Position numbers and translations under genes: made by a program | Assembly: GCF_032854445.1 (NCBI RefSeq) | Contig: NC_088300.1 | Coordinates: 74,083,005 to 74,147,004 of the forward strand | DNA from: Liolophura sinensis | Taxonomy: Eukaryota; Mollusca; Polyplacophora; Chitonida; Chitonidae | Length of the DNA stretch: 64,000 nucleotides | Reading direction: 5' to 3' | Notes under the pieces: generated by a model | What the model saw: the letters and a program-made list of their open reading frames with translations, nothing else | What the model was told of the DNA's origin: nothing | The model's database searches: none | Part shown: positions 36,140 through 48,029 of the stretch, one piece after another | Layout: every line of letters begins with the position of its first letter | Numbering within the stretch: position 1 is the first letter of the stretch

Positions 36140-37707
36140 AACTGTCGCAAACAATGATAATAATATGTGTAACAAATCTTTCTTCGGTTTACTTTCAAAA
36201 TCACAGTATTTGTCAAAACGATACGCACCTCATGAAGTGCTATTATTGAAAACAAAAAGTCTCGTTGAGCAAACTTTCTGTGGGGGCAGCCATTGGTTCT
36301 GTATTTAGTGTGTAGCGATAAATTAACATATTTAACAGCCGGGTGGACTTATATATCATCTTCAAAGATGGTGTATTAACAGTATTAAAAGGCAACACTA
36401 CATCAAATGTATATATGCATTATATATACATATAGAGTATAGCGTATCCCACAGGACGTTAAAAAGCACAAATTTCTGGTTATGTGAAACCAGAATTTTG
36501 ACTGATCCAGTGCGAGTAATTTCTATAACCCGAGGACGCAGCTGTTTCCGCTTACGTCACCTGAACTTTGTTTTGCCTTTAATCCATATAACCGCGGGGA
36601 TACGAGATAGTCTTTCCGTTTGCTCTAACACGGGGCGTACATGGCCAAGTCCTGTTGATTTATAGAGTTACCAAGCACGTCAGGAAAATGCCTGTGGTCG
36701 TTTGTGTCTGTTTCTACTCTTCTTCTAATATATGTATTCATTTGATTGGTGTTTTACGTCGTACCAGTACTCAAGAATATTTCACATACGAAACCGGACA
36801 GACCTCGGGGGTCCTCCGAAATAACTCAAGCTGTACTATTTGTTGTCTTTTCTTTTAATAATTGTAGCATTGAAATGTCGAGGTAAGTTTGTTTAATGAT
36901 GTTTCTCAGAAGAGTGCTGTAAGAACGTTACGGGAACTAAAATATCCCCACGGAGCGTGTGTTTACTATACATGCTATAAGCTCTTATATATTTGACAGG
37001 TAAATGCCCTGATCGGCCTTACTCAGGCTTAGTGAGGCATAACTCAGGCTTAAACAAAGAAAGTTTGATATTTTACTTTTGCTTCCGGTGTTGTGCTGGA
37101 TTTGTACCTATAGCCAATTAACCAAATAATGACTAGTTTAGAACTGTAATATCCGCCACAGTGTCTGCTTGTTTGATTAATATATTCCTGAGACCTTATC
37201 GCATCTGCAAGATATTGTCAAAAAGCAGATAACCTGGTTGGTTGTGCTGCAATAGTGCTGCTTCTCTGGATTGTCTGAATAAAATAGTATTAGTAATAGC
37301 CAAGTTGAGGTGAAGAATAAGATAAGTTCTAAACGAGTTCAAACAAGATAACACAACACTACTAAGAGTGAAGCTTTACACTGGATTCATTAACACATAA
37401 GTTCTAATGAATCGATCAGCCTCCTTATCAATGTCACATCCTACTGACTACCATAGAATGCAACCCGTCTTACATTATTCTCTGTGCAGTCAGCAAACAA
37501 ACGGATGGGACTGGCTAACAGGTTCAACAATGTACAGAACAAAACTCTCTAACACCTTTCACAGATTCAGGGATCAGGAGACAATAACTGTTCTTACACG
37601 TCGCCTGGTATGAGACTGGCTCTGGTCAGTCGATTGTTTAATCGCTCATGGCATCGGACTGTCCGGATGAGATCGCCCCATTGCTAACACCTTATCTGCA
37701 GACGTCT
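36138..37707. other. No recognisable gene; 3' flank of the receptor gene
   Basis: No coding sequence is evident. The receptor's 3' untranslated region should lie in the upper part, but I found no clear aataaa signal on the minus strand near the stop. Confidence 0.4.
36731..36800 (-). mobile_element. SINE family I 3' fragment
   Basis: atttgattggtgttttacgt, then actcaagaatatttcaca: reversed 3' end of family I. A 4-base insertion (cagt) splits the usual gtactcaag word. Confidence 0.7.
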
Positions 37708-38994
37708 TCACACGAAGTCTGATGAGGATGGCACCATAGTGCTCGTGATCTGCCCTGTTAATCCAGTCTGGCGGTCATGTATCGTGTAACCATTGCTCTC
37801 TTTTGACAAAACAATCACTGGCACGTTTTGGTGGCCCCGTTTCGCACAGCAGTTGTGACTGGCCGATTCGTGTAAGGTTTTACAACAAGAACAACACAAC
37901 ACCTTTACGAATTCCGTGCGGAAATTCTCATTCAGCCATCCGTACAGCACTGGATTAGCAGAGGCTGAGATGAGAACCAGCAAGTGGCAGATGACAAAAG
38001 TCAAGCTGATATTCACGTTGTAGTCGCTGAAGAACTTTCGATGAAGTTCCGTTAAAATGTTACAGATATTTAATGGCAACCAGCTGAGGGCAAAAACGAT
38101 GCCGATCATGGCCAACAAGATGTTTGTCCTTCTTTTGCGTCTGGTTTCTCTCTCGTTTTTTTTCTGACGGTACGGAGATGGGGCTCCAGCAGGGCTAGGC
38201 TGGTTTACCATGCGGTACCGCAACTTATTGCATATCCTGGCATGAGCCACACTGACGATGATGATTGGCAGAAAGTACTGCACGACGACACAAGCGATAG
38301 AATAAGCCCCTCTTTCGATGTTCAGGGTGTCGTCTTCAATGCACCGGTACTGGTAGAAGGGCAACTCTTGTAACGGTTTCTCCGACTTGTAGTAGGTAAA
38401 CACGAGAGTTGGGCTAGCGATCAGGAAGGAAATCACCCAGATACTGATCAACGCTGCAGCTGCTCCGATTTTCTTCATGCTGTCTTTGGTCGGGTAGACA
38501 ATTACCTGGAAGCGATCTAGAGCAATAGCAGTGATGCTGATGGTCGACACGAACACATTAGTGCCTTGGAACATGGGGACAAACTTACACATGAAGTTAC
38601 CAAAGGGCCAGTCCAATGTGAGTAACTTCATAAGGTTAAAAGGCTGCGTAAAGACACAAAGAGTGAAATCAGAAATAGCCAAGTTGATGATAAAGATGTT
38701 CCTAGGTGTCCTCATGTGCGGGTTCTTTGCCACCACATAACATACCAGTCCGTTGCCGCTGGCCCCGAACAGAATCAGCGTAGCGAAGGCAAATATCAGG
38801 CACATCTCCGTCACATAATCAAACCGCCGTGCCGACATGGTCTGTTTGTAAATGTCCAGCATCTGAGACTCGGACAAGAGGTCGGTGGCGTTTGACATGC
38901 CAGAAACGTTGCCTCTGACGTTGTGGCCGAGCAGGACGTCTACAGACGGCTGGTAAGACGCCGCCAGCAGGTCACCACCGTTTCCTCGCTCCAT
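37708..38994 (-). CDS. NPFR: Neuropeptide F/Y-type receptor (class A GPCR)
   Basis: A 428-residue plasma-membrane receptor expected to bind an amidated NPF/NPY-family peptide and signal through G proteins. All class A landmarks are present: N-glycosylation sites N29 and N35 in the outer tail; GN81 in helix 1; NLAISD109 in helix 2; C136 and C218 for the extracellular disulfide; DRF (160-162) in place of the common DRY; W186 in helix 4; P243 in helix 5; FALSWLPL (301-308) in helix 6; NPVLY (347-351) in helix 7. A Cys cluster at 367-371 could be palmitoylated. The stretches FVSTISITAIALDRFQVIVY and NPVLYGWLNENFR resemble insect NPF receptors as I remember them, more than sNPF receptors. The tail ends DFV, a possible class III PDZ ligand. 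The start has a strong context (gaaaaatgg). The coding sequence has no intron. The subtype is less sure than the GPCR call. Confidence 0.9.
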   Translation of the reverse strand: MERGNGGDLLAASYQPSVDVLLGHNVRGNVSGMSNATDLLSESQMLDIYKQTMSARRFDYVTEMCLIFAFATLILFGASGNGLVCYVVAKNPHMRTPRNIFIINLAISDFTLCVFTQPFNLMKLLTLDWPFGNFMCKFVPMFQGTNVFVSTISITAIALDRFQVIVYPTKDSMKKIGAAAALISIWVISFLIASPTLVFTYYKSEKPLQELPFYQYRCIEDDTLNIERGAYSIACVVVQYFLPIIIVSVAHARICNKLRYRMVNQPSPAGAPSPYRQKKNERETRRKRRTNILLAMIGIVFALSWLPLNICNILTELHRKFFSDYNVNISLTFVICHLLVLISASANPVLYGWLNENFRTEFVKVLCCSCCKTLHESASHNCCAKRGHQNVPVIVLSKESNGYTIHDRQTGLTGQITSTMVPSSSDFV

Positions 38995-39033
38995 TTTTCA
39001 GGCACTCCGCTTGATTCAGTGAAACAACACTGT

Positions 39034-39051
39034 TTAACACTTGGCAATCAT
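39034..39051 (-). promoter_or_regulatory. Five-codon upstream ORF in the receptor leader
   Basis: On the minus strand ATG at 39051 opens M-I-A-K-C and stops at taa (39036-39034), 39 bases before the receptor start codon. If it is within the mRNA it could reduce translation of the receptor. The transcription start is not known, so its inclusion is inferred. Confidence 0.35.
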
Positions 39052-39629
39052 GCTGGAATATCGGCCAAGCCCTCAAGGCCGTCGTAGATTTATCTGACTG
39101 ACCGCCTCCACAGCTGACTTCTACTTCTGACAATTCCTTCCCCGAAGTGTTCGCTTACCGCCTACACCGTTCAGTTTGCCCGCCTTCTGACTGTGTTAAA
39201 ACCTGCCAAAAGAGAGGTGTAGTTCCAATTAACTATCAATATGCATGATACTGGGCGTGAACGCCACACACCACGGCGTGTTCGCCGACAGCAGGACGGA
39301 GAATAAGAGGAGCAACACTGCATCAGTTTCCCATTCGAATGGAAGGAACCAGGCGTATAGTCTGCATGCGCGTCAATTACTCTGTAGCGACTTGGTTTGA
39401 ACTGCACTGATATTATGTGACAAGTCTTTAGGAGCTTGGCTTCTCAATCGATATGGACTCGGCTCGCCATTTCTAATATGTGGGCCGAAAGCAGATTGTG
39501 AATCAGGTAGAACAAGCGGCTGAGGACAAACAATGAAATATCTAATGTTCAGTAGAGCACAGGTTCCACAATTGCACTTAAATTAATATGTAGTTTCAGA
39601 TTGTGTTCTACCGTAATTAACATCGCCGC

Positions 39630-39637
39630 TATTTATA
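39630..39637 (-). promoter_or_regulatory. Possible TATA box upstream of the receptor
   Basis: tataaata on the minus strand, about 640 bases upstream of the receptor start codon. It is the clearest TATA-like word in the upstream flank, but many GPCR genes have TATA-less promoters or distant 5' exons. Confidence 0.2.
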
Positions 39638-41346
39638 ATTCGTCTGCATTTTCTTCGAACAAAGGTATGTAGCAACATAAGCTGAATTACGTGATATTAT
39701 GTGATGTAAATTAATTACGAGTCACCACTAGGATATGATGGGCCATGGAAGTGAACTGGGTATGATGTTTGTGAACAGCACTCCTGTGCCAGCGGCAAAT
39801 CACAGGTGTATCCATGATACGTGCACTACAAATTGCAATTTACCATCCAAAAGCGATGGGACACAGCCGAAACCAAATATGTAGCGGTTAACTAAGAATA
39901 AGAGGGGTTGACGGGTGGAATTAGGCTGTCGAGGGAGGGATCCTTCAGGCTATTTACATGTAAGTGGGCAAAAAAAAATTGGTGTTAAGCATAACGCACT
40001 AGTGTATTTCTCGCGCCTAAATGGTTGATAGGAAATTTATGTTAGCAGGGATTGATTTTAAAGTACCATTGTTCGACTGACTCAAATCCTCAAAGCTAAG
40101 TCGTTATTCGCGAGCAAGCAGCCGTGCTAACTGAAGCGTTGGGGCAGCAGTAAGCCTGTTGAAATCAAAAGGATATTCCAAGACAGGCTGTTACCTGAAC
40201 TAACGCTGTTACAGTTCATTACTTACAAACACGGGACCACAGTGGAAGCTGACGCTCGCAATACACAAACATGACTAAGACGAAGAAATCAGACAAGCCT
40301 GATTTCATGCAACTAAAAGCTTACTGGAGACACGTTAATACCAGGAGCAACGGTTTCCAGTATCAAAGACTCGGAAGTAAAACACTGCTTGTATAAATTA
40401 AACGAAGTCCAGGTCTGATCAGATAGATACATACTTGGATAAGTCTTCAGAAATTTAATAAGTGCAATAGTATCGTTGTAACAACCTGTATTACAGTCAC
40501 AGTTTGTTTCAGTCTAGGAGGAATTTGCTACTGGAATTTTGTTTTTGCTGTGTAAAAAGGGCAATGGCATAGCTTCTGTTTGTTTACTCCCTAAAGTTGT
40601 AATGGCCTTTCCTCTTTCATTACGTCCACATATGTGGCAATTGTAAGGGCTGATGTTGGGAAAAGGCAATAGAAGGTCTTGTTAGGCCACACCTTAGAGC
40701 CGCCAATTTCTTTGTAGCAAGTTTCTATTTTCAATTTTTCCGAAATCAATCCTATGCTTCAGTTGACTACACAAAGCAGCTGGCTGTGTGTATGTGCGCG
40801 TCCCTGGTTAGAAGAGGGAGAATGCACACAAATGGCTCTAATCGAATTGCAGGAATTGAGATGGATTATTAGGAGGGCTAAGTAATTTCCTCAAGTAACA
40901 GTGCTCAGTCTCAGCGTGGGGTTCAAGTGACGCCTCTCACCGTATAACTAGGGATAGCCTCCCTGGGGCGCTGCGGCAAGGTTGTGAGTCCTGATTCCTG
41001 AAATGTATCTCGTACAACGTCAGTTTTACAGCAGTTGTGGCAGGTGGAGTGTGACGCTGATTAGATCGTTCATTTGGACTGTGCTATACAGTCATTAGTC
41101 TCCAGCCAACTGACCAATCAACGTCCAGACACCGACCTTATGCGTGCTGCATATCAACATGTGTCTAAATATGCTAGAACTTAGTTAAAATTTCGTTGTG
41201 GGTTTGCATCTTTAATACAGCCTACTAGCATTCAACCTCGTTGGCTATATGTACCGACCACCTGTGCATGTACAGTTGTTGTTTTATGACAATTCCTAGA
41301 AAAAAACTAGAAAAATGGACAGGAAACATTCTCATCAGGGGATGAG

Positions 41347-41615
41347 TCAGTGAGTGAGTGCTTGAGGTTTAACGTCGTACTCAACAATTTGTCAGTCATA
41401 TGACGACGAAGGAATCCTTAGGGTGCATGTACGTGTAATGTGCCTCCTTGTAGCAGGACGGATTTCCACCGCTCTTTTATCTAGTGCTGCTTCACTGAAA
41501 CGACTTACCGAAGGCAAGTAAGGTGCCCCGCCTGAGCCATTATACTGATACGGGTCAACCAGTCGTTGCACTATCCCCTTGATGCTGAACGTCAAGCGAG
41601 GAAGTTACAACTTCC
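41347..41615 (-). mobile_element. SINE, family II
   Basis: On the plus strand: (gagt)n, tttaacgtcgtactcaacaa, ggatttccaccgctctttta, gatacgggtcaaccagtcgt and gatgctgaacgtcaagcgag. This is the reverse of 13085-13340 and includes about 15 bases (gcttcactgaaacgactta region) that the other copy lost. Confidence 0.9.
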
Positions 41616-41737
41616 TCTTTTAAAGTCTTAGGTGTGACTCGATCAAGGATTGATCCTGGATGTACCTGTCCCGAAGCGCGTCAGGGGATGAACTTCGTTT
41701 TTAGAATTTCAAGCTGTCTGTCGTTCAATATAATACA

Positions 41738-41885
41738 CCGTACGTGGGAAGGTCTGTCAGCAACCTGCGGATGGTCATGGGTTTCCCCCGGGCTCTGCCC
41801 GGTTTCCACCCACCATAATGCTGGCCGCCGTCATATAAGTGAAATATTCTTGAGTACGGCGTAAAACACCAATCCAAAAAAAAAA
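41738..41885 (+). mobile_element. SINE, family I, 5'-truncated, with 13-bp target-site duplication
   Basis: Starts at tacgtgggaaggtctgtcag inside the family I body, without the tRNA-like head, and runs to gtacggcgtaaaacaccaat and a poly(A) tail. It is flanked by exact copies of tcaatataataca (41725-41737 and 41886-41898). The head is missing although the insertion is intact, so the truncation happened during reverse transcription. Confidence 0.93.
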
Positions 41886-41898
41886 TCAATATAATACA

Positions 41899-43437
41899 TC
41901 GTGTCAGTCAAATAAGTAACAAAATTTTGCAACTTGTTGTCATGCAGTGCCCCATTGATCGCCATCAGTTGATTGCATACTGGTCGCACAAGCTCCACAT
42001 ATCACTTCTAATGTCACTTAAGACTTGGCATACAACACATTGGCTGTTTATTTATCTACGACGAAGCCAGCGCAAATATTCTTATCTCATGATGGTAGGT
42101 TGGAATGACAATGCTCTTAGAGTGTACGTTTAATAAAACTCGTGAATATCAGTGCAAAGCGGTCTAGTTTACAATGATAATGGGTATTACAGCTGTCATT
42201 TTTAACTGATTTAAATTTCAGCACACCAATATTGCATTAGGATTCGTCTCTAAGCCCGTGCTGTCGGTGAATATTTTAAAGCCACTACAGGCTAGACTTG
42301 AACATTAATAAAAGCATTTCTACGGATAATCTATCAAAGTCGTCGAGTCCAGGAAATATGGCGATTATCTAAACATTCTGCATTCGTCTTCTTTTAAGCA
42401 TCATCGTATTAAATAGCCTATTTCACCTGTTTGAAGCGAAACGGCCGGAGAACGGCGGCTGGTAGATTACCCGTGGAGGGCAGCCCAGACCGCCCTAATG
42501 AAAAACGAGGCCAATTAAGTCAGGGTGCCCTATATTGAATGGCTCTAACTTACAATCTCACTTAGCGGTCATATCCGTCAGCTAGTTGTTCACTCAGCTG
42601 GAGAGCTGACAGATAATCAATCCACGGCTGCATAACGGAACAAGACAATCATTGTTCTGAAGGCGTCCCCTCACCTAACTAGCATGCATCCTTGCTTAAG
42701 CTCAATGCTAGTATCACTATACACAGGTGTTCATAACCCTGATATTATCTTCTGACAGTGGGCCGTGAAGGCGAGTGGAGTTTTGTGTTTTCCATTGGTA
42801 ATGGCTTATTTCGACCCATATCACGATCAGGTTTATTCATATGGTGAGAATCTGAATACAGTACCATTGGTAATACTAGTATAGGTGACAAAATTCTGCT
42901 AATACATGTACGTGGGTGGTGTAAACGCACTCATACAGGTAATGTACGAGCAGAGTGTCAGGCGCAATACAGCTGCTGTCCAGTCAGCGGGGCTTACCTT
43001 TGTGGTGCGCCCAGAGATGGCATAGTCAGACCTTAACATAAGGGTAGCAACACAAAGCATCAAGACTGATACTAGATGTTGGATCTTTTTTCCCCATAAA
43101 ATGGGATGTGTACGGAAATGAGAATCGAGCAATTTAGAAGTAACCATGTTGTTGACGTAACGAAACGTAAATGTGTGAGTTACTATCGCGGTGACCAGTA
43201 GAATTAGACTTAATTTTAAACGCCAGGGAAATGGAGTTCTATTGTTTGTAGGAAACAATCCGTGGTTAGTTCTAGCACAGTATATTTAAGGCTCACTACT
43301 GCTGCTCGGTAACTGAATGGCATGTTTTAAGAGATCTGTGAAATAGCCAGCACACAGGCCACAGGAGCACTTACGGTAACAATGCGATGTCTGGAGGGAT
43401 TAAACAGCACGCTCTGGACGAAAGTCACAATGCTTAG
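41899..43437. other. No recognisable gene
   Basis: A 119-codon frame at 42899-43258 (minus) has a hydrophobic stretch (LSLILLVTAIVTHTF) but no family motif. I do not call it. Confidence 0.4.
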
Positions 43438-43990
43438 TTAAAGGAGAAGAAAATTTAAGTATCAATCAAATACCATTGAAAAGAGTATGCTTTTCCTCGC
43501 AGGTGCATGCCATAAAAAATTCTAATATGTACTTCAAGTTGACAAATCATAAATAAAGTCAGCGCCAAAATCCGCTGTGGGCAACTCCATTTTGCCTAAG
43601 AACTAGTCCTGAAGCCCTCTGTGTTAGGAGGAGAATTGCTTAAGTGCAGTTCGTACATTTCCGGTACAACTCTTTTTCCCAGAAGGTAGCGAACAGTACA
43701 GTTCGTTTTCCGTTTGACGATCGGGAAACCGGAATGTTAGACGTAGGTTCCGAGTTTACACAAACAAGCCGGCAGTTTTAACGACTCTCAATGGCTGAGA
43801 TGTAACACACCCTCAGCATAAATTACAGGGTGTTAAAGATGGAGGACGCGATGGACTCATCGATTTATGCCAGCTTTGCTGTTTTCAGGCTTTACGTGTA
43901 TGGCGAGGAAAATGGTAAAATTATGCAGATAGAAAAAATGTGCTCTTTTCAGCCTATAGTGTCATGTTTTTAGGTTTTCTTCTCCTTTAA
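43438..43990. mobile_element. TIR element (MITE-like) with TTAA flanks, copy 2
   Basis: The body at 43442-43986 (545 bases) is the same family and orientation as 26890-27469, with short internal deletions (for example after gagaattgc near 43637). Ends are aggagaagaaaa and ttttcttctcct, with ttaa on each side (43438-43441, 43987-43990). The inner part of the inverted repeat has decayed on both sides (left aatttaag, right ttagg). Confidence 0.9.
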
Positions 43991-45234
43991 ACACTGAATG
44001 TAGCGCACTAAACTTTTATGTGATATTCATGTGTGCTGAAAAACAACAGGTCTGTTTGTGTTTTAACGGTGAGAAACAGTAAACAGCCCAGTCGTCCCAC
44101 AAACTCTAGACAAACTGAAAACTATCACAACAAACATGCCGGCATTTGTTTGACAATTACCGCTGATTCTTGCTCAAATCAATCCATAATTTGCATAGTC
44201 ATCTTCCCTGTTATATAATGGCTGCCCGGACTTCTAATGGCATCGGTATTGATCTGTTCATTGGAAAGCAAACATAATTGCCTCTCTAGGATCCATGTTG
44301 TGCTCCGGAGCCGCACTTAGAGGCTATGTAATAGATCTGTATGATAATCAGAGAGGAGAATGATAAGTATTCATAATAGTGAGATTAGACAACCTTGTTC
44401 AATTTCCGATTAGACTTAGTACAGGCAGCATCCTGTCATGAAGCCATCTGCCTCTGGGTGTGAATGACTAATTGTCGATGTAAGTGAACTACAGAAGTCT
44501 GGTGGCTTTTCACCCTGCTCATCTCTGATAATCCACCAAGTGCATTGATGTATATCACCCCAACAATTAAATGTAACAAATTTAGAATGGATCTGCAAGT
44601 TGTAGACGTTTGATGTTATTATCTAGTTTTGGAAATAAATAGGCTAAAAAAAAAGGTTTACAGGATAGACTGAAAAACGATTTCTATCGTTAAAAGCTTG
44701 AACACATACAGATGTTCTAACTTGAAAACAAATGTAGCAAGCAGCTCCTTTATTTGTTTGGCAATACATAACAATCTAAGACGATGTGGTGGGAACGTAT
44801 GAATGCTGAGGAAAAATTTTCTGAAGGGTTTCTGAATCCCTGGCTCTCATCAAAACACAAATATGCGAACTGACATTATGGGGTGTTAAGTCATCGGTAG
44901 ATATCTACAAAAACTTAGTTTTATGATAACAAAAATGGCCAAGAAGCAGCAAGAGTAAAGCTGTCCTAGGTGAATTATTCATAAGACAGACACACGGCCA
45001 TGACAGCCGATAAATAAAGAGGTAAAACAACACTGATAAAAAAAGTTGATAAAAGACATAAGGGAGCGGAAAGATGCCAACAACTGTTTAATTTTAAAGT
45101 ATTCGGAAGGATTTTTGTTCTGGTAGGTCTCACTGTACATGCCGCAAAAGAACATATTCATAACAATAGCCATAACTGTGTTTTTTATGTACTTTACCCA
45201 CATCTAACTAATTTATTACGTCACCAGGCGTGGA
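43991..45234. other. No recognisable gene
   Basis: Short frames only (for example 44416-44598 minus), none with recognisable motifs. Confidence 0.45.
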
Positions 45235-45345
45235 TTCGTGCTATCAGCATAATATGATATGTGTAGGCCAAGCATTTGTCGGCTTGGTGTCACTGACTGG
45301 GTGGGGTGTCATGTCTGGTGTATTCCGGTGTGACATTCCAACAAT
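45235..45345 (+). mobile_element. SINE fragment, family II-related body
   Basis: Contains gtgctatcagcataatatga and gactgggtggggtgtcatgt followed by ctggtgtattccgg, wording I associate with the central body of molluscan SINEs. Both ends are missing. Confidence 0.55.
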
Positions 45346-46782
45346 TCGGAACTAAATTTAGGTAGGTATCGGAACTAAACTTAGGTACGTATTGGAACTT
45401 GCCTGCCCCAAGGAAATTACCAAGGTAATTGAAAACGCCAATAAATATTTATTTATTTAAGTTCTGTAAAGCTGTAATGCCTATTAAGGCGATAACAGTG
45501 GGTCTGTGATTAGTATTTTATTCATTCCGCCCCACAAGAGGAAAATGTATCCTACAAACACATTGCCACCACATCAGGCTGCTGACTTGGCTTTCATATT
45601 CTGTTGTAAGAGAAATTTTTCGCCTGTAATTAAACACACCATAATCAGTGTGAGCCAAATTCTACAAAATAATCATGCGGTAAGTTTCGATTCTAGACGT
45701 AAAAGCCATCAATCATAATAGATACTCCCGGACATTATAATCGCAAGACCGATTCCAAGAATGACCTTCAGCACAAACACCATGGTACTAAGAAAGTGCA
45801 TAAAGTACGAAATTAGGACGGCATCATACAAAGGGAAGCAATCAACAGTTTTCAATTTTAGTGATGACGGAACGACGCAAGAAATGTTCCCGGTGAATGA
45901 ATTAAATCGGTCTCCAAAACTGACGCATTTTCTGCGAGCATATCTTCTTAGCACTGATAATAGAATGAATGCCATTGTGATGTTCAGATATGTACAGCCA
46001 TATTAGAAATGTATAACCCTAGCAACATCAGACTGAATCAGTGCGTTTTAGTATTCTATTTTAACCTTTCTAGACTTGAACATAGAGGTCTTCATGGAAT
46101 TCTCGAAGTTAAGAGCTTTAATAAAGTGTTAAAGAGGAGATAACTGTGTTTTGATGGCTTCTCATCTGACTTTTTATCGCAGGAAAGAGACTAAATGTAG
46201 ACGGCAGTAGTTCTGTACGACTTAACAAGAAAGTCCGCATTACTGATGGGTTTATCAGACAGAGAAGCCAATCAAAAGACGGTTAAGGTCTACTGATATG
46301 GCGCAAATTAGACAACTTTTATCTCTGACACAGCCATTCAAACGGGAAACTCTTAAATGAAATAATCCAATTTCCTTTTTATGGAAAGTAACTGAGAACA
46401 GACGGACAATTTTCAGGCTTCTGTTTGTCCTGTCTTGAGTGGACAGAATCATCCATTTTTGTCGGTGTTCCTAATCTTTTAGCGTTTAGCTTAGTGCCAG
46501 TCAACGGTGACTGTGTAAAACAAGATACAGAAAACAAAAATGTTCTATCCAAACATTGGCTTTTTGAATAATTATAATTCTCACGCAAGGCAACTTCGTA
46601 GTGTCGAATTTAACATTATGAATTACAAAAAATATTCTAGCTGCATTTTCTTTCTAATACTGAATATTTACTTCCATTATATCGATATGTGTCACTAAAA
46701 AATAGGAAATTTTGGTGTAGAGCCGGATAGCTCAATCTAGGCGAGAAAGTAAATGGAACATGCTACAGTGGATAGACAAGGT
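45346..46782. other. No recognisable gene
   Basis: Two overlapping opposite frames at 45709-46006 (88 and 81 codons) are mirror images with no motif; at most one could be real, and neither is convincing. Confidence 0.4.
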
Positions 46783-46794
46783 GTGACGATTAAA

Positions 46795-46919
46795 TTTATT
46801 TATTTGATTGGTGTTTTATGTCGTACTCAAGAATATTTCACTTGTACGACGGCGGCCAGCATTATGGTCGGTGGAAAAAAGCCAGAGACCGGGGAAACCC
46901 ACGACCATCCGCAGGTTGC
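46795..46919 (-). mobile_element. SINE, family I, 5'-truncated, with 12-bp target-site duplication
   Basis: On the plus strand: (ttta)n, ttggtgttttatgtcgtact, acggcggccagcattatgg, ending at acgaccatccgcaggttgc. Exact copies of gtgacgattaaa flank it (46783-46794, 46920-46931). Like 41738-41885 it lacks the head; its 5' end lies only about 25 bases further into the body. Confidence 0.93.
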
Positions 46920-46931
46920 GTGACGATTAAA

Positions 46932-48029
46932 GATCAAACCTTCAGACTGAACTAACAATCAGTGGTGGTGATGTGTTGGATATGGCAAAACTAAACATAC
47001 ACCATTAGAGAGTTCCACAAAGGTCGTACAGCACGCATGTACTGGAAGTACTGTCCTTTGTCTAGCAACAATGGACAGACTGAAATGCCAGGTTAGTTTT
47101 GTAAACGTGCCATTTTGTGAACGTCAGTATTGTTGGAGAAACGTTATACTTCAAAAAAGACAACAATGGTGACATCTGAATAGTGGGGTAAAACACCTGT
47201 GTTTGTTGCGTGTACAAATAGCACACAGAAATGTGAGTCAAGAACCAGAACAAAAACAAAAATCAATTTTGTAACCGTGATAGAGAACTGTCGGCTTCGG
47301 TTCAAATTATTCTGAAATACACCACGGATAAAATGACCAACCAAACTATTTACCTACCGTTTAATGCTATGTTGAACAAATATTTACCATCTGTCCGTAG
47401 AAAAAAGAGGTCTGTAGTGCAATGTATATCCATCGATTAGTAACTTTTTGAGAGAAACGAAATACCTTGTCACGATGATAGTTTATTCTAGAGAGCTTTC
47501 TCGTTGACAGCTGAACATGAAAAAGCAGATGACTTAGACTTTAAACGGCAAACTGATTACCATAATACTATTCGGTCTAATACATTTATACTCTGTTGTG
47601 CTAATATTTTTACAGACAAGCCAAGCTCATTACGGTGACTATCCATAAGACAAGAATATTTATATTTTGCTTACTTGAATGTTGTTTAACGCTACATTTG
47701 TATACGCTGGTGGTTGGTTTATAAGTTGCAGGAAATCCTTAGTGGCAAATTACCAACTAACTTTCCCACGTAAGAGACATGCACGTCACATTAATGATAC
47801 GCATGAGGTTTTGAACGCCAAATCTACAAATTCTCTCCCTAAGAACAAAGGAAAAAGGTAGAAGCGCATATATGGGAGAAAACATCGTAGAGAGAACGGC
47901 ACACCCTTTCGATAATAGCAGCATTCTTTGGTATGCTATCTCTTGATCCCCATATTATCCTCACTCACCTCATGTGTTTGGTGTCAACGATTATGACGAT
48001 TTGTGTTGATGGCGATTATGGGCGCCCAA
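46932..48029. other. No recognisable gene
   Basis: AT-rich sequence with chance-sized frames. The 5' part of the LINE at 48030-49403 may begin in this stretch but is not recognisable. Confidence 0.4.

Larger units (their letters stand above)
38995..41346. other. Receptor 5' flank; no other gene recognised
   Basis: The first several hundred bases presumably hold the receptor leader and promoter. There is no convincing splice acceptor just before the start codon, so the leader may be continuous. Nothing else in this stretch is recognisable. Confidence 0.4.

Noticed and set aside
36052-36255. Frames with long Ile-Tyr runs on both strands
   Set aside because: They are the (AT)n microsatellite translated.
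38531-38740. 69-codon plus frame opposite the receptor
   Set aside because: It is the antisense shadow of the receptor coding sequence.
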